DNA from: Dipteronia dyeriana
Lineage: Eukaryota > Streptophyta > Magnoliopsida > Sapindales > Sapindaceae
NCBI GenBank assembly: GCA_032871835.1
Contig: CM065299.1
Location: 4,187,001 to 4,251,000, forward strand
Direction: 5' to 3'
Length of the DNA stretch: 64,000 nt
How positions within the stretch are numbered: position 1 is the first letter of the stretch; each line of letters begins with the position of its first letter. The notes beneath the pieces were generated by a model. That model did no database searches, was not told the DNA's origin, and saw nothing but the letters and a program-made list of their open reading frames with translations. A program made the translations under genes and the position numbers. Positions 12,244 to 23,071 of the stretch are shown here, piece by piece.

Positions 12244-14123
12244 TAGGGGTGGGCACGAATCGGTTCGGTTCGATTTTGGATAAAACCGAATTGAACCTAA
12301 AATATTTCGATTCATTCAAAATTGAACCGGTTTAAACCGAATAAGAAATGTAAACCGAATTGAATTGAATTGATTTTAATCGATTCGATTCGGTTCGATT
12401 CATTTTGGTTTTTTGCATAATTGGTCAGCTAACTTAATGGGTTTTTTTAATCTAATTTTAATATTAATGGGCTGTTGAATAATAATTTTAGCCATTTGAA
12501 TATGAGTGACAATATTTGCACCCCTTAAAAACTGTACGTACGCCCCCAAATTAATATTTTTATAAAAATCCAATAATACCCTTGAATAAAATTACTAAGA
12601 TGATTAATTGTTTGTTAGTATACACACCAATAATTATTAATTCGTTTCATATTTTAATCTTTTGTAATTTTTTTCCTATCAATGGTTTGATATTAATATA
12701 TATCATAAAAACTATTTCCATTTTAATAAACCCAATATTCCCTTTTAAATATATTCTCATCATTTTTTAAAGAAATATTAACTTATTGATAATTATGGAA
12801 AATAAATCAAAATCATGAGACAATTATGGTTGTGAAAAATGTAAGTTTTAAATTAATTTTTATTATTTGTTGAAAGAACAAAAATATATTCTTGTTAGAA
12901 GAACAAAATCATTATATATATAAACAGACTTTCAGATTGACTATATTATTTTTTTTTTAATTTCTTTCAAAAAAAATTAGACTTTTTTTATTATCAATAT
13001 TAGATGTTCTTTCTTGTCAAAAAAATATATTATATATTCTTCAATTTCATCGAACACCTATTCTATTTTTTTTTACATATCATTTAACACCTATCTATTT
13101 CCACATCAATTGGGACATATCACAGATCTTGCATCCTAACAGTTATCTCGAACAGAACATGATTCTCTAATATATATATATATATAACAAATCTTAAAAT
13201 TGATTTTTAACTAAAAATAGAGTTTGATTTTTAAAAAACCGAGAAGAGAAAAGAAATAAGGAAGATAAAGAATAGTAAGAGAATTAAAAGTAAACACAAA
13301 ATTTGATATACTAATAAAGTTGATTAAATAACATAATAATAATAGTTATAGATGGTTTATACTTATAAAAATACAATATAACATAATTAATGAAAGGGTA
13401 TTTTTGACATTAAGTGGGGTTTCATTATAAATTAAAGATTTTTTTAAATTTTTAATGAGTTTGATTACGAAATGGGTGTAAATACAGTTTTTGAGGGGGG
13501 TCATTATCGTCACTCTTTGAATATCCCAACAAAAATAAAACCTAAATCAAACCTAAGTTAAAAGTATAAAAAAAAATTAAATAAGTTAAAAATGTATTAC
13601 ATAATAATAAGTTAATAACAAACCATTCCAAACTCTAAAATAAAAGTTCAAAAATCAGTTAATGACAATACATTACATAATAATACCTCTCAAAAATAAA
13701 TAATTCAACTCCAAATCAAAATTACAACTAAAATAACTCCATTACAACTAGTCAAATAGTCAACTAAAATAACATTTCAATTATAGTTGTAGTTGTAGAA
13801 CCAGATCAGAGGTTGAGGACGTGAGGAACAACGCTGAGATGAGTAGATCGAAGGTTAGGAACAGAAGAAGTGAGGAACATAGAGGCTGTGTAAGGGGAGT
13901 CAATGCAGTAGAAAGAGGTAAAGACTAATAAGGTCAAAGAACATTAGGGTTATATATATATATATATATTAGGCAGTTTATTCGGTTCAATCCGGTTTTT
14001 ATTGAATCAAACCGGTTTGAACCTAAAAAAAAATTGATTTTCACTTTTTAAACCTAATTGAAGCTACGAACCAAACCGAACCCTCTTTTTTCGGTTCGAT
14101 TCCAAACTTATTGTCCACCCCTA
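12244..14123. mobile_element. TAGGGGTG-ended non-autonomous DNA element
   Basis: The ends are inverted: TAGGGGTGGGCA at the left and GTCCACCCCTA at the right. Next to both ends is a run of CGGTTCGGTTCGATT-like low-complexity sequence in inverted orientation. No transposase is visible. A second member of the same type lies at 45133-46376. No clear target duplication was found; the superfamily is uncertain (hAT-like is a guess). It is interrupted by the Mutator-like insert at 12504-13515. Confidence 0.65.
12504..13515. mobile_element. nested Mutator-like MITE with 9-bp target duplication
   Basis: The terminal inverted repeats start GAGTGAC and share CTCAAAAACTGTA / CTTAAAAACTGTA about 20 bp inside. 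The element is flanked by a perfect 9-bp direct repeat TTTGAATAT (12495-12503 and 13516-13524). A 9-bp duplication is the mark of Mutator-like elements. The interior is AT-rich with no coding capacity. It inserted into the TAGGGGTG element, so it is the younger of the two. Confidence 0.85.
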
Positions 14124-14725
14124 GATAATGAAATGGTGTCAAAGCAATGTTTTATTATTAAAGATCTTCAATGTGACCAGGCTAGTCAAGATCTTATTGG
14201 ATAATAATGATTGGGCCAAATCCTAACCTCATAAAAACCAAGCCGTAGCTCAAGATATCTTAAAAGGGTGGCAGTAGTCACACTAACACTGCGTTTGATT
14301 TTTGATATGCGTTGAATTTTACTAGGTATAAATAATGATCGAAACCTGAAAAATATATTATTTGTTTCACTAAAATTTGAATATTTGTTATATTATTTAT
14401 TATGTATTTATATTTTAATATATTAAAGACAACTATAACATGTAATTTATTAATTATAGAACAAAATTATTAACTATTAATAATATTTTAAATTTATAAA
14501 TAATTTTAAAAAATAAAATAATTTAATTTTAAAAGTTTTTACTTGAAAAAATTAAAAACAATGTGATTGGTCCACACCACCAATAATGTAATTTACATAA
14601 CAAGTAAAAGAGATGTAATTAACATCTAAAATAAAATTAATAAAACTAAATATTACAGAGATTTAGCTACTATAAAGTAAAAAAAAAAAATTGACAAACT
14701 AGACCAGCAAAGTTATTGGCCATTT
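14124..14725. other. AT-rich dispersed repeat, target of the LTR element
   Basis: No gene. The block at about 14340-14650 resembles 56150-56470; both contain AAAGAGATGTA and then CTAAAATAAAATTAATAAAA. This points to a dispersed non-coding repeat family. The LTR retrotransposon inserted at its right side. Confidence 0.5.
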
Positions 14726-14730
14726 ATGTG
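14726..14730. repeat. target site duplication of the LTR element, left copy
   Basis: ATGTG directly before the TGTTGAC start of the left LTR. It matches the five bases after the right LTR (26675-26679). Five bases is the usual duplication length for Ty3/gypsy integrases. Confidence 0.9.
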
Positions 14731-15563
14731 TGTTGACGTCGATTTCTGGATTATGCCAGAAAAGCCAACAAGAATTGGATTTTGACTATTGATTCAAAGA
14801 GAAAGAGATGCAGAATTAGTAACAAAGACAGGTTTTACGTGGTAAAACTCCGATGGTCGGAGAAACATCCACGGGTGGTTGAATGATCAACCAAGCCAAA
14901 ATCCACTAAGAGAATAAGATGTTTTACAAGCTCTCGATCTCCCTTTTTCTCTCTGTAATGTTTGTGATTACTGTATGCTATATTGCCTATATCTTTCTTA
15001 GCCAGATTATGGGTCTATTTATATTCTTATAGAACCCTAATCCGCTTTGTACAAGTAATACAAGATATTTGTATTTAATTGTGATTTGGTTACTTGCTTG
15101 AGGTTGATTTGTCTTCTTTCCTGTTTCGGAGTCTCTTATGGAAATCGAGTGGGATTCTAGTAGTGTAGTTCAATTTGACTTGTTTCCTTATAAGAATGTA
15201 GTCTTCGAAAAGGAATCAAGTTGTTTCCCGATTGGGAGACTCTTCTAACTTAAAGGTCCATTATTTGGGATTCCTTCATGACGACTATCTTCGCATATTT
15301 AATGACTAACCCGTATGATAAGTTCTTATTCGGGTTGTATTTACTCCCGAGTAGGAATGATACCTGATGGTCGTTGTTTTAACCAGTCCCGAGTGTTGTT
15401 AACTGATCTCGAGTAGGTCTTTATTCGGTATATGCTTACTCAGGCTTGCTCCTCTTTAATGATGCCTTGTAGGATATTTCCCGGATGCCCATCTAAGCAT
15501 ACATCTGGCTATTTTTTCCTCCATGTCAATGACGTGTATACTTGGTAAAATTTACATACAACA
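14731..15563 (-). repeat. 3' LTR (element orientation)
   Basis: 833 bp, aligned along its length with 25810-26674. It lacks a ~32-bp segment present in the other copy near 26450 (CCCGAGTAGTGCCGTTTGAG). It contains a minus-strand TATAAATAG box at 15015-15023. Confidence 0.93.
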
Positions 15564-15576
15564 ATATCCCCTTAAA
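15564..15576 (-). other. polypurine tract
   Basis: Read on the minus strand, TTTAAGGGGATAT lies directly before the 3' LTR. This is the expected place for the plus-strand DNA primer of an LTR element. Confidence 0.75.
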
Positions 15577-16054
15577 ATATTTTTGCCGAGAAGACTTTAT
15601 TTCGGGCAAGAATACTTTAATCATTTTGATTTTCTTTCGTCAGAAAAACCGTCTTGCCATAATAATGTGTTTTAATGGTGACTCTGTAATTTCAATTTGC
15701 TTTGTCACGCAAGATCTTAAATGATAGCGACGTTTCAAAGCTTTGACGGTTGAGGGTTACTTATTGTCTTGACACGTGTCCCTTGTCTCTTCGTTTTTCA
15801 ATATTGTTTATGAGAAGTGACTTTTGCGTTTCTCCAAACGCCACCAATGTCATCTAGTTTCGTCATAAAATTTTTTCCCGCTCTAAAATCCTTGGGTTTC
15901 GTGCCATCTCGTCTTTAAATTCTTCGTTGAGAGACTGCTGGTTTATTCTAAAAAATCCAGCAGGAATCTCTTTAAACTCAGATTTCTTCATCCATAAGTT
16001 CGCGATTCTCCACTTTAAAAATCTTGCATCAGTCTCAATTCAAGGTTAGTTTCA

Positions 16055-18841
16055 ATGGGGCCATCTTCCCGTCATCGTCTCTTTAAAATTGCTTTTGATG
16101 CATTAGAGCGTGGGGATTTCTAGTTAGTATCTTGCATTAGACGATTACTGGGGGATATCCCAATAGATGAACCCTCATTTTTAGAGGTTGATGTTTCTGG
16201 GCTTCACCCTAACGTCACTTTCAGCCCCGTATCGAGTTCTCCATCTAGTTCTGATTCTGATATTTCTGATCACAGGGTATCTTCTCGAAGGATGGGTAAA
16301 CATCAAAGCACCAGTAAAGTATACAAGCACGGCTCGAGCAGCGTTCAGATTAGGGAACAAACTGTTAATGAGGGCGACACTGGTGTACCCAGGGAGTCTC
16401 GCCTTTCGTTTTCTTAAACTCGCCCGAGTGGCTTTGATATTGAACCGAAGGTGGTCGGGCCAGTTAAGATAGAAAAATACCGATCCCGATTTGATTTGCC
16501 CAACTCAGTCACTTTGATTCCTGCGGGGAGTAGAGCCGTATGGAATCCTCCTGAGGGGATGATCGCGATTTATGGATCGATGCTTTGCTGCAGCATCACA
16601 CTTCCCCTTCAGCCTTTTATTGCCCGGTTTTTAGCTGAAGCAGGGATAGCCCCAGCTCAGTTGGCCCCGAATAGTTATAAAATCTTGATGTGCATATGGC
16701 ACATGTTCAGCCGAATGAAACTTTCACCGTCTTTCCCGAATGAAATCAGACATTTCTTTAAGCTGAGGCAGGTTAGTAAAACGGGGACATATTTTCTTAG
16801 GTCTACTCCTTCGGACAGTTGGGTCCCTAAAGAAGTGGAGGCGAATCGGGGGGTCGAGGCTTCTGATGACCCGAAAAAGAAGGGCTTTATATGGGGATTC
16901 CCCACATCCAACAAATTCTGGAAGAACAGTTGGTTTTTTGCTGAAGGGGCTCTCGGGCTCGATGTCACTGTTCGATTCGGGGATTCCTGAATGGTGCTGA
17001 ATGTTCCCCTCTTCTTTTGTTCCCCTGAAGCATGGAATAAGAAAACAATTGATTATAACGATTCATAGCTGAAGAGGCTAGCCCGGGCTGCTATCCGCAC
17101 TCTGGAAAAGAGAAGCAATAGCTATCTTTTCAAAGAGGATGACTTGATCAAGCTTGGCTTCTTTAAACAGGTTTCGGGCCATCGCAGGCGTTGTGAGTAA
17201 CCCATCGCCCTTTCTGTTGTGTTTCTCCATTTTTCCATCTCCTTTTCTAACTTTTTTTTTTGGTGTTCTATACAGACGTTGTCTGCGATCTTCAGGCTCG
17301 TCAAGTGAAGGCAATTCTCCAAACGAGTAGAAAGGAGGCTTCCCGTCAGAGCGATGAGGGTATTGTTCCACCCGAGACTGATGAGGAAATTGATACTGCT
17401 GAGCAAATTCCCGACTACGTTGATCGGGGTGCTCAGTCTTCTGCTCATGATCTCGCTGGTTCAAGTGGCCAAGGTGAGCCGACTGTGACACAACTGCCTG
17501 AATATATGGAGAGACGATGTGAGAGTCCAAGTGTAGAGCCTGTTGGACTATCTGAAGCTGGCGATGGTGGTAACGTCTTGTCGGATCAAATGCCTGTCAT
17601 TGCCGAGCTTTTTGAGTCTCTTCAGGATGATTTGATGGAAGATCCCGCTGCTGATCTCTTGCACCGTTCTCTGGGTGAGAAGCGAAAGGCAGTTAGTTCG
17701 CCTCCTCATCTTTTCAAGGTTCCTCGGGTAGTCACTTTCATCGACTCCAACGACGAAGATGTTGCGGATGAGATTGCCCCGAGTATAGGTGCAGGAGTAT
17801 CGGCAGATGCCACTTCAGGTCCAAGTAGGGCTTCCCTTACCCCCGAGGTTGGTGATATGGGGGCTGAACCTTCGGGGGTTCCCTCTCCATCCCTAGAACC
17901 AAATAGAGCTTCTCATGTCCCCGAGTCTGGAACTCAACCCTCGGGGGTTCCCTTATCCCTATCTCCAAAAGATATTCTCCAGGAGATGTCCTCTGGTCGG
18001 GCTTTTATCGGGGAAGACCGCTGGAGAGTTTTAGAGATGGTTCACTACCCGAACGTCTCCAAAACATTTTCAACGGCGCATATTATGTAAGTAGCCAATT
18101 CTGACTCTTTTACTGTTTTTCCTTCGTTGGATTTCTAAGTATATTCTTTTACAGATGGTGGCCGAATTTGCTGAGCTTGTTTAGACGCAGCAATGTCAGA
18201 CTGATCGGATAAAGCGTCTGGAGGCTCAGCTGAAGGCGAGTGAAGAGGGTCATGCTCTAGCTGAGCAGGCTTAGCAGCAGGAGGTCGGTTCTATGCAGAT
18301 ATTTGCCGACAATTGCCTGGCAAAGCAGATTGAAGCTGAAGACAAGGCATCTTTGGCAGAGGAAAAGGTTGTTTCGCTTCAAAACCTTCTTTCTTCTACT
18401 GAAGAGTCTATGCTCTAGGCTGAGCAGGAGGCGGAGCAGGCGAGGTCGGCGTATGTCCAGAAAATCGAAGATTTGGAGCACCAAGTGCTGACAGTTGAAT
18501 CCCTTTCCTGAGAAGCCAGGTTGGAGCTGGAAGTTCAAGGGGTGGATCGTTTTAAAAGATCCCCTGCTTACAATGCCCTACTTCTTCGGGAATTTCAACG
18601 TGGGCTAGTTTCGGCCAACGAATTCTTCAAAGTAAAGAATATGGCAACCGAGAAAGCCCGTGCTAACTGGGAGCTGTCGATCAAACACCATGTGGACCGA
18701 TCCTTGGAATCTCTTTGGATTCAAATGAAGGAATGGAGAGCCTACTGTCGTAGTCAAGGCAAGGAGCCTCATCCTATGCATTTAGAGATTCCGTCCGAGC
18801 ACTCTCTTTTGACCTTTTACGCAAGTCGAGGGTCTGTCTAG
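16055..18841 (+). pseudogene. antisense ORF of the Tat element (Transposase_28-type)
   Basis: This frame runs opposite to gag-pol, between integrase and the 3' LTR. The first part (16055 to about 17190) contains PAGSRAVWNPPEGMIAIYGS and later LPLQPFIARFLAEAGIAPAQ, which resembles the Pfam family called putative gypsy-type transposon (Transposase_28, PF04195). A likely intron at about 17191-17274 (GTGAGT to ACAG) joins the frame exactly to an acidic, Ser/Pro-rich middle part ending near 18090. A second GTAAGT to ACAG intron leads to a coiled-coil C-terminal part from 18155, though that junction is not cleanly in frame. In-frame stops lie at 16121, 16415, 16988, 17066, 18182, 18272, 18416 and 18509. 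Such antisense ORFs are known in Tat elements; their role is unknown. Confidence 0.75.
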
Positions 18842-19157
18842 GGTCTGTCTAGGGTGTAATCCCGGATGTCGGGCCAATCCCGGGTAATGATTAAAGCCAG
18901 TGGAGGGATGATATTGTTGATGATTTCACTTGGCCGTCTAATGAGAGTCTGCTTCTTGAATACGAGATGGTGCCAGACCCGAGTATTAGCAAAGGCTCGA
19001 AATCCTCGCAACCTTAATCTTGTAGATTGGTAGGAGATTCTGATAGATTCTTTACTTTTTACTCGTGTAAAGAATCATTTCTTTGAACTGTAACCATCCT
19101 TTTTAAGAGCAATAGAATACGATTTTCTGAGTTGAATGGTTTCTTTATTTTTGTTGC

Positions 19158-19515
19158 CGGAGGTTGTATTAAACTGGCTGATGGTCGGATAACTTAACCG
19201 AGTATCTTATTAAACCGGTTATCCGAATAACTTTGATTGCCAAGTATCTTATTAAACTGGCTGTTGGTCGGGTAATTTAACCGAGTATCTTATTAAATCG
19301 GTTGTTACCCAAATTACTTCAATCGCCAAGTATCTTATTAAACTGGCTGTTGGTCGGGTAATTTAACCGAGTATCTTATTAAACCGGTTGTTACCCAAAT
19401 TACTTCAATCGCCAAGTATCTTATTAAACTGGCTTTTGGTCGGATAAATTAACCGAGTATCTTATTAAACTGGTTATCCGAATAACTTTGATTGTCAAGT
19501 ATCTTATTAAACCGG
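19158..19515. repeat. 86-bp tandem repeat in the Tat 3' region
   Basis: About four copies with starts (AAGTATCTTATTAAAC) at 19242, 19328, 19414 and 19497, giving spacings of 86, 86 and 83. A partial copy precedes them. Each unit has two related ~43-bp halves that each contain TATCTTATTAAA. One half is followed by GGTCGGGTAATTTAACCG and the other by a TTACCCAAATTAC block. Short tandem arrays in this location are typical of Tat elements. Confidence 0.9.
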
Positions 19516-20106
19516 ATTCTTTATTATTAACCGAGTCATCTTGAAACAGGAAAGTTTGCACTCGTGTTTCATACCCGGTTGCTACCCGAACGTTATATCA
19601 AGGCTCACCATGATTATGCGTTCGAGTCCTTACGCAATACCAAGGACGTCTCCCTAGTTTTTATGCGCAAGGGTTTGCCGAATCGTTGAGCTCTTCTTTT
19701 TTAAAAAAAAAAAGTTTCTTCAACACAGCTACGCATTTCACCGGAATTTCTCCCGATAGCGTCCCGAACATTTTTCCAGTCTGGTGCATCGGGTTTGCCT
19801 TTTTGCGAAGGTCATTTTGACCATGCTCGGCTGGCATGCTCCTACGAGCTTCTCCGCCCTTTCGAGATTTGATGGTCCCCGAGAATTCTATTTGCATGTT
19901 CTTATTATCATGCTCTTCTTCCATTTCTTATTGTCATATGCTTTCTGAAAATCTCGAGCTAGGTGCTTTCCTTTTGGAAATTCTTAGTTTTATTTATTAC
20001 TGCGAAAAATCAACAAAGATTAATATTACAGTTTTAATATTTATTCTGACTAATACTGTCCTGATTAGAAAAATAATAAAATATTTAATATATAAATATA
20101 TATATT
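19516..20106. other. Tat 3' spacer between repeat and integrase
   Basis: Non-coding in both orientations as far as I can see. It has an AT-rich block at 20000-20110 and lies just downstream of the integrase stop in element orientation. Confidence 0.5.
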
Positions 20107-21380
20107 TTAAGGATAAAAAATCTTCAGATATTGGGCATTGCACGGTCGGGGTAACACCCCTCCATTGGGTCGAGCAATCCAATAAGCTCCATGGCCAGCT
20201 ATCCCCTCGATCTTGTATGGGCCTTCCCATTTGTCTGCTAGGGATCCCGCGGCTCTATTCTTGGTGTTCAGTGACACCTTCCTGAGCACCAGGTCTCCTA
20301 ACTGAAACTTCCTGATCCGAACACGAGAGTTGTAGTGGTGTGTCACTCTTTGTTGATAAGCAGCATTTCTTATTCGGGAATTTTCCCTTTTTTCTTCTAG
20401 CTCATCCAAGCTTTGTAGCAGTGTATCAATGTTTTTTCCTTCATCGTATAGCCTGACCCGGGGGGACGCATACGATGTCTCTATGGGGATGACAGCTTCT
20501 GTTCCAAATGCTAGGCTGAACGGAGTTTCTCCTGTTGAAGTCCTTGCTGTGGTCCGATATGCCCACAATACTTCAGGAAGCTTTTCAACCCAGCTTCTTT
20601 TTTTGTCATCTAATTTTGCTTTGATAGTGTGCTTGATAATTTTATTTATTGCTTCTACTTGCCCGTTTGTTTGTGGATGAGCTGGTGTTGCATAGTAGTT
20701 ATCAATTTGATACTTCTCGCACAATTGTCTGAACCTTTGGTTATCGAACTGAGTGCCATTATCGGTGATTATAGTGTCCGGAATTTCAAACCTGTAAAGT
20801 ATGTTTTTCTTTACAAATTTATGGTGTTGGCTCCCGTGATATGCATCAACGCTTCGCCTTCGGCCCATTTTTTGAAATAATCGACAGCTACTATGGCGTG
20901 CTTCGCTCCACCCCCTGTTCCAGCTGGCATTGGCCCGATCAGGTCTAGGCCCCACATGGCGAATGGCCACGAGGCAGTGAGATTTCTGAGCTTTTCTGGG
21001 GGTTGTCGGATATCGTTGGCAATTCTTTGACAGGTATTGCAACTTTCCGACCATTGCTATGCATCTGAGAAAAGTGTAGGCCAATAATAGCCTTGCCTGA
21101 GTACCTTATGCGCCAGACTCCTACCCCCAGTGTGGTTCCCGCAAACTCCTCCGTGGATCTCTTGAAGTACTCGATGTGCATCTTCTTCCGGTATACATCT
21201 CTGGAGAGCTCGGGAAAACCCTCTTCTGTATAATTCTTCTCCGATCATGGTGTACTTAGCCGATCGATACCTGATGCGCTTTGCTAATATCTGATCTTCC
21301 GGGAGTATGCCTTCTTCCAGGAACCTTCTCAGCTGGACCATCCAACCGTCTTGCGGTGTTCGGATTTCTGAAATTTCCAA
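20107..21380 (-). pseudogene. integrase domain of the Tat element
   Basis: The N-terminal zinc-binding part lies at 21057-21380 (HGGVCGNHTGGRSLAHKVLR, then YYWPT). The catalytic core and C-terminus lie at 20107-21084, with TDNGTQFDNQRF (second Asp) and TNGQVEAINKIIK (Glu) of the D,D-35-E triad. A C-terminal part ending DLVLRKV and KWEGPY is typical of gypsy integrases. The N-terminal part is in a different frame from the core, and the first catalytic Asp region near 20950-21060 is scrambled by a frameshift. The core is in the same frame as gag. This integrase would be inactive as it stands. Confidence 0.85.
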
Positions 21381-21405
21381 ATGCTTAAGTTCAGTTGTAC
21401 TCGGT

Positions 21406-22404
21406 TTAAGGAGGTGTGCAACTGGAATGGTTTTTTGGCCTGATTGAGGTTGTTGCTGATGCTAATTTAGATAAAGCGTCTGCCTTTTCATTTTCTTCTC
21501 TGGGGATTTGAGCGATCTTGTATTCTTTAAATTTTTGGAAAAGTTGTTTTGCAATGTCACGGTAGGCAACCATTCCTTCATCTTTAGCCTGGTATTCAAC
21601 CATAACCTGGTTGACAACTACATGTGAATCGCTGAATATCTCCACTTCATCTACCCCAAGAGCTATGCAGACTCTGAGTCCAGCTAACAATGCCTCGTAT
21701 TCGGTCTGATTATTGGTTGCTTTGAAATCAAATCTCATGGCACACTCAACATCATCCCCTTCTGGGGTGCGAACTACGATCCCTGCCCCACTGCCATGAG
21801 TGTTTGAAGAACCATCAACATATAATTTCCATGGGAAATTTCTATCCAACGGTCTTTTTGCTTCCAGGTTTGGTTCTGTGAACTCGGCTATGAAGTCTGC
21901 CACCGCTTGTCCTTTGAGAGAAGTCCTGAAGACATAATGAATATCGAATTCACTCAACTCAATTGCCCATTTAGTAAGTCTTCCTGATATCTCTGGTTTT
22001 TGTAGGATTTGTCTTAATGGGCAATTGGTGAGAACCTGGATCGTATGAGCCTGAAAGTATGGTCTCAGCTTTTTTACCGCTGAAACCAATGCTAAGGCTA
22101 TCTTTTCTGCCTGTGAGTATCTGGTCTCGACCGGTAGGAGTGTCTTGCTTGTATAATATACTGGTTTCTGCACTCCGTCTTCTGTCCTGACTAGAAATGA
22201 ACTTGCTTTGAGCTCGGTTATTGATAGATACAGTTGAAGTATTTCCTCTTTTTATGGGTTTGAGAGGATGGGAGCTTGCCCCAAGTATTCTTTTATTTTT
22301 AAGAATGCCTGCTCGCACTCTTTATTCCACTCTAGGCCTTTCCCTTTTTTGATTATTTTGAAGAAATGCGCGCACCTGTCTGTAGCCTTTGAGATGTATC
22401 TTCC
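21406..22404 (-). pseudogene. RNase H plus second (archaeal-type) RNase H
   Basis: The first, degraded RNase H spans about 21850-22400 (KPVYYTSKTLLPVETRYSQ, then LRPYFQAHTIQVLTN). A second complete-looking RNase H follows at about 21420-21840: WKLYVDGSSNTHGSGAG carries the first Asp, NNQTEYEALLAGLR the Glu, and IFSDSHVVVNQV another Asp. An extra RNase H of this kind is known in Tat elements. An in-frame TAA lies at 22252-22254 and the frame closes at 21406. It is the same frame as gag. Confidence 0.85.
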
Positions 22405-23071
22405 CTAAAGTGTTAAACACCCTGTTAAGTGTTGTACCTCTTTCAATGTTTTAGGTGAAGTCATTTGTTGCAAAGCCTGGATCTTCTCTGGATTAACTTC
22501 GATTCCTCTTTGATGGACTTGAAAACCCAAGAATCTTCCCGAGTGAACTCCGAATAAACATTTGCTTTGGTTTAATTTCATCTGATATCTTCTTAATACA
22601 TCAAATGTCTCTCGGAGGTCGCGGGCATGGTCGTCTGCTGAGACGCTTTTAGTCAACATGTCATCAATGTATACTTCCATGTTCCTTCCTATTTGCCGAG
22701 TGAAGATCTTGTTGACCAGCCTTTGGTACGTGGCCCCTGTATTTTTTAAACCTAAGGGCATTACTGTGTAGAAATATAAACCCTGATCCGTTGTGAAAGT
22801 TGTTTTTTCTTCATCAGCTTTGTTCATCCGGGTCTGATTGTATCCCTAGTAAGCATCCATGAAGCTGAGTAATTCATGACCTGTTGTGGCATCCACCAGC
22901 TGATCTATTCTTGGGAGTGGGAAGTTGTCCTTTGGACATGCCTTGTTTAGATCCGTGAAATCTACGCACATCCTCCATTGTCCATTTTTTTTCTGGACGA
23001 GAACTACATTGGCGACCCACTGGGGGTAGCTGACTTCTCTTATTGATCCCCGTTGCTAGTAGCTTTTCCAC
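22405..23071 (-). pseudogene. reverse transcriptase domain of the Tat element
   Basis: The palm contains MPLGLKNTGATYQRLVNKIF and MEVYIDDMLTKS with the YIDD catalytic box, followed by RFLGFQVHQRGIEVNPEKI. The N-terminal fingers are at 22850-23060. TAG stops interrupt the gag frame at 23056-23058 and 22846-22848, and another closes it at 22405. Small compensating indels near 23060-23075 scramble a few residues at the start. Confidence 0.87.

Noticed and set aside
17078..17530. Minus-strand frames opposite the antisense ORF
   Set aside because: The plus-strand frame has the domain match, coiled coil and introns; the minus-strand frames are shadows, although this is the gag-pol strand.
19158..19515. 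CRISPR-like array
   Set aside because: The units are contiguous tandem repeats without unique spacers, inside a plant retrotransposon.
20000..20110. AT-rich block as a possible separate insertion in the Tat 3' region
   Set aside because: No inverted ends or target duplication could be found around it.
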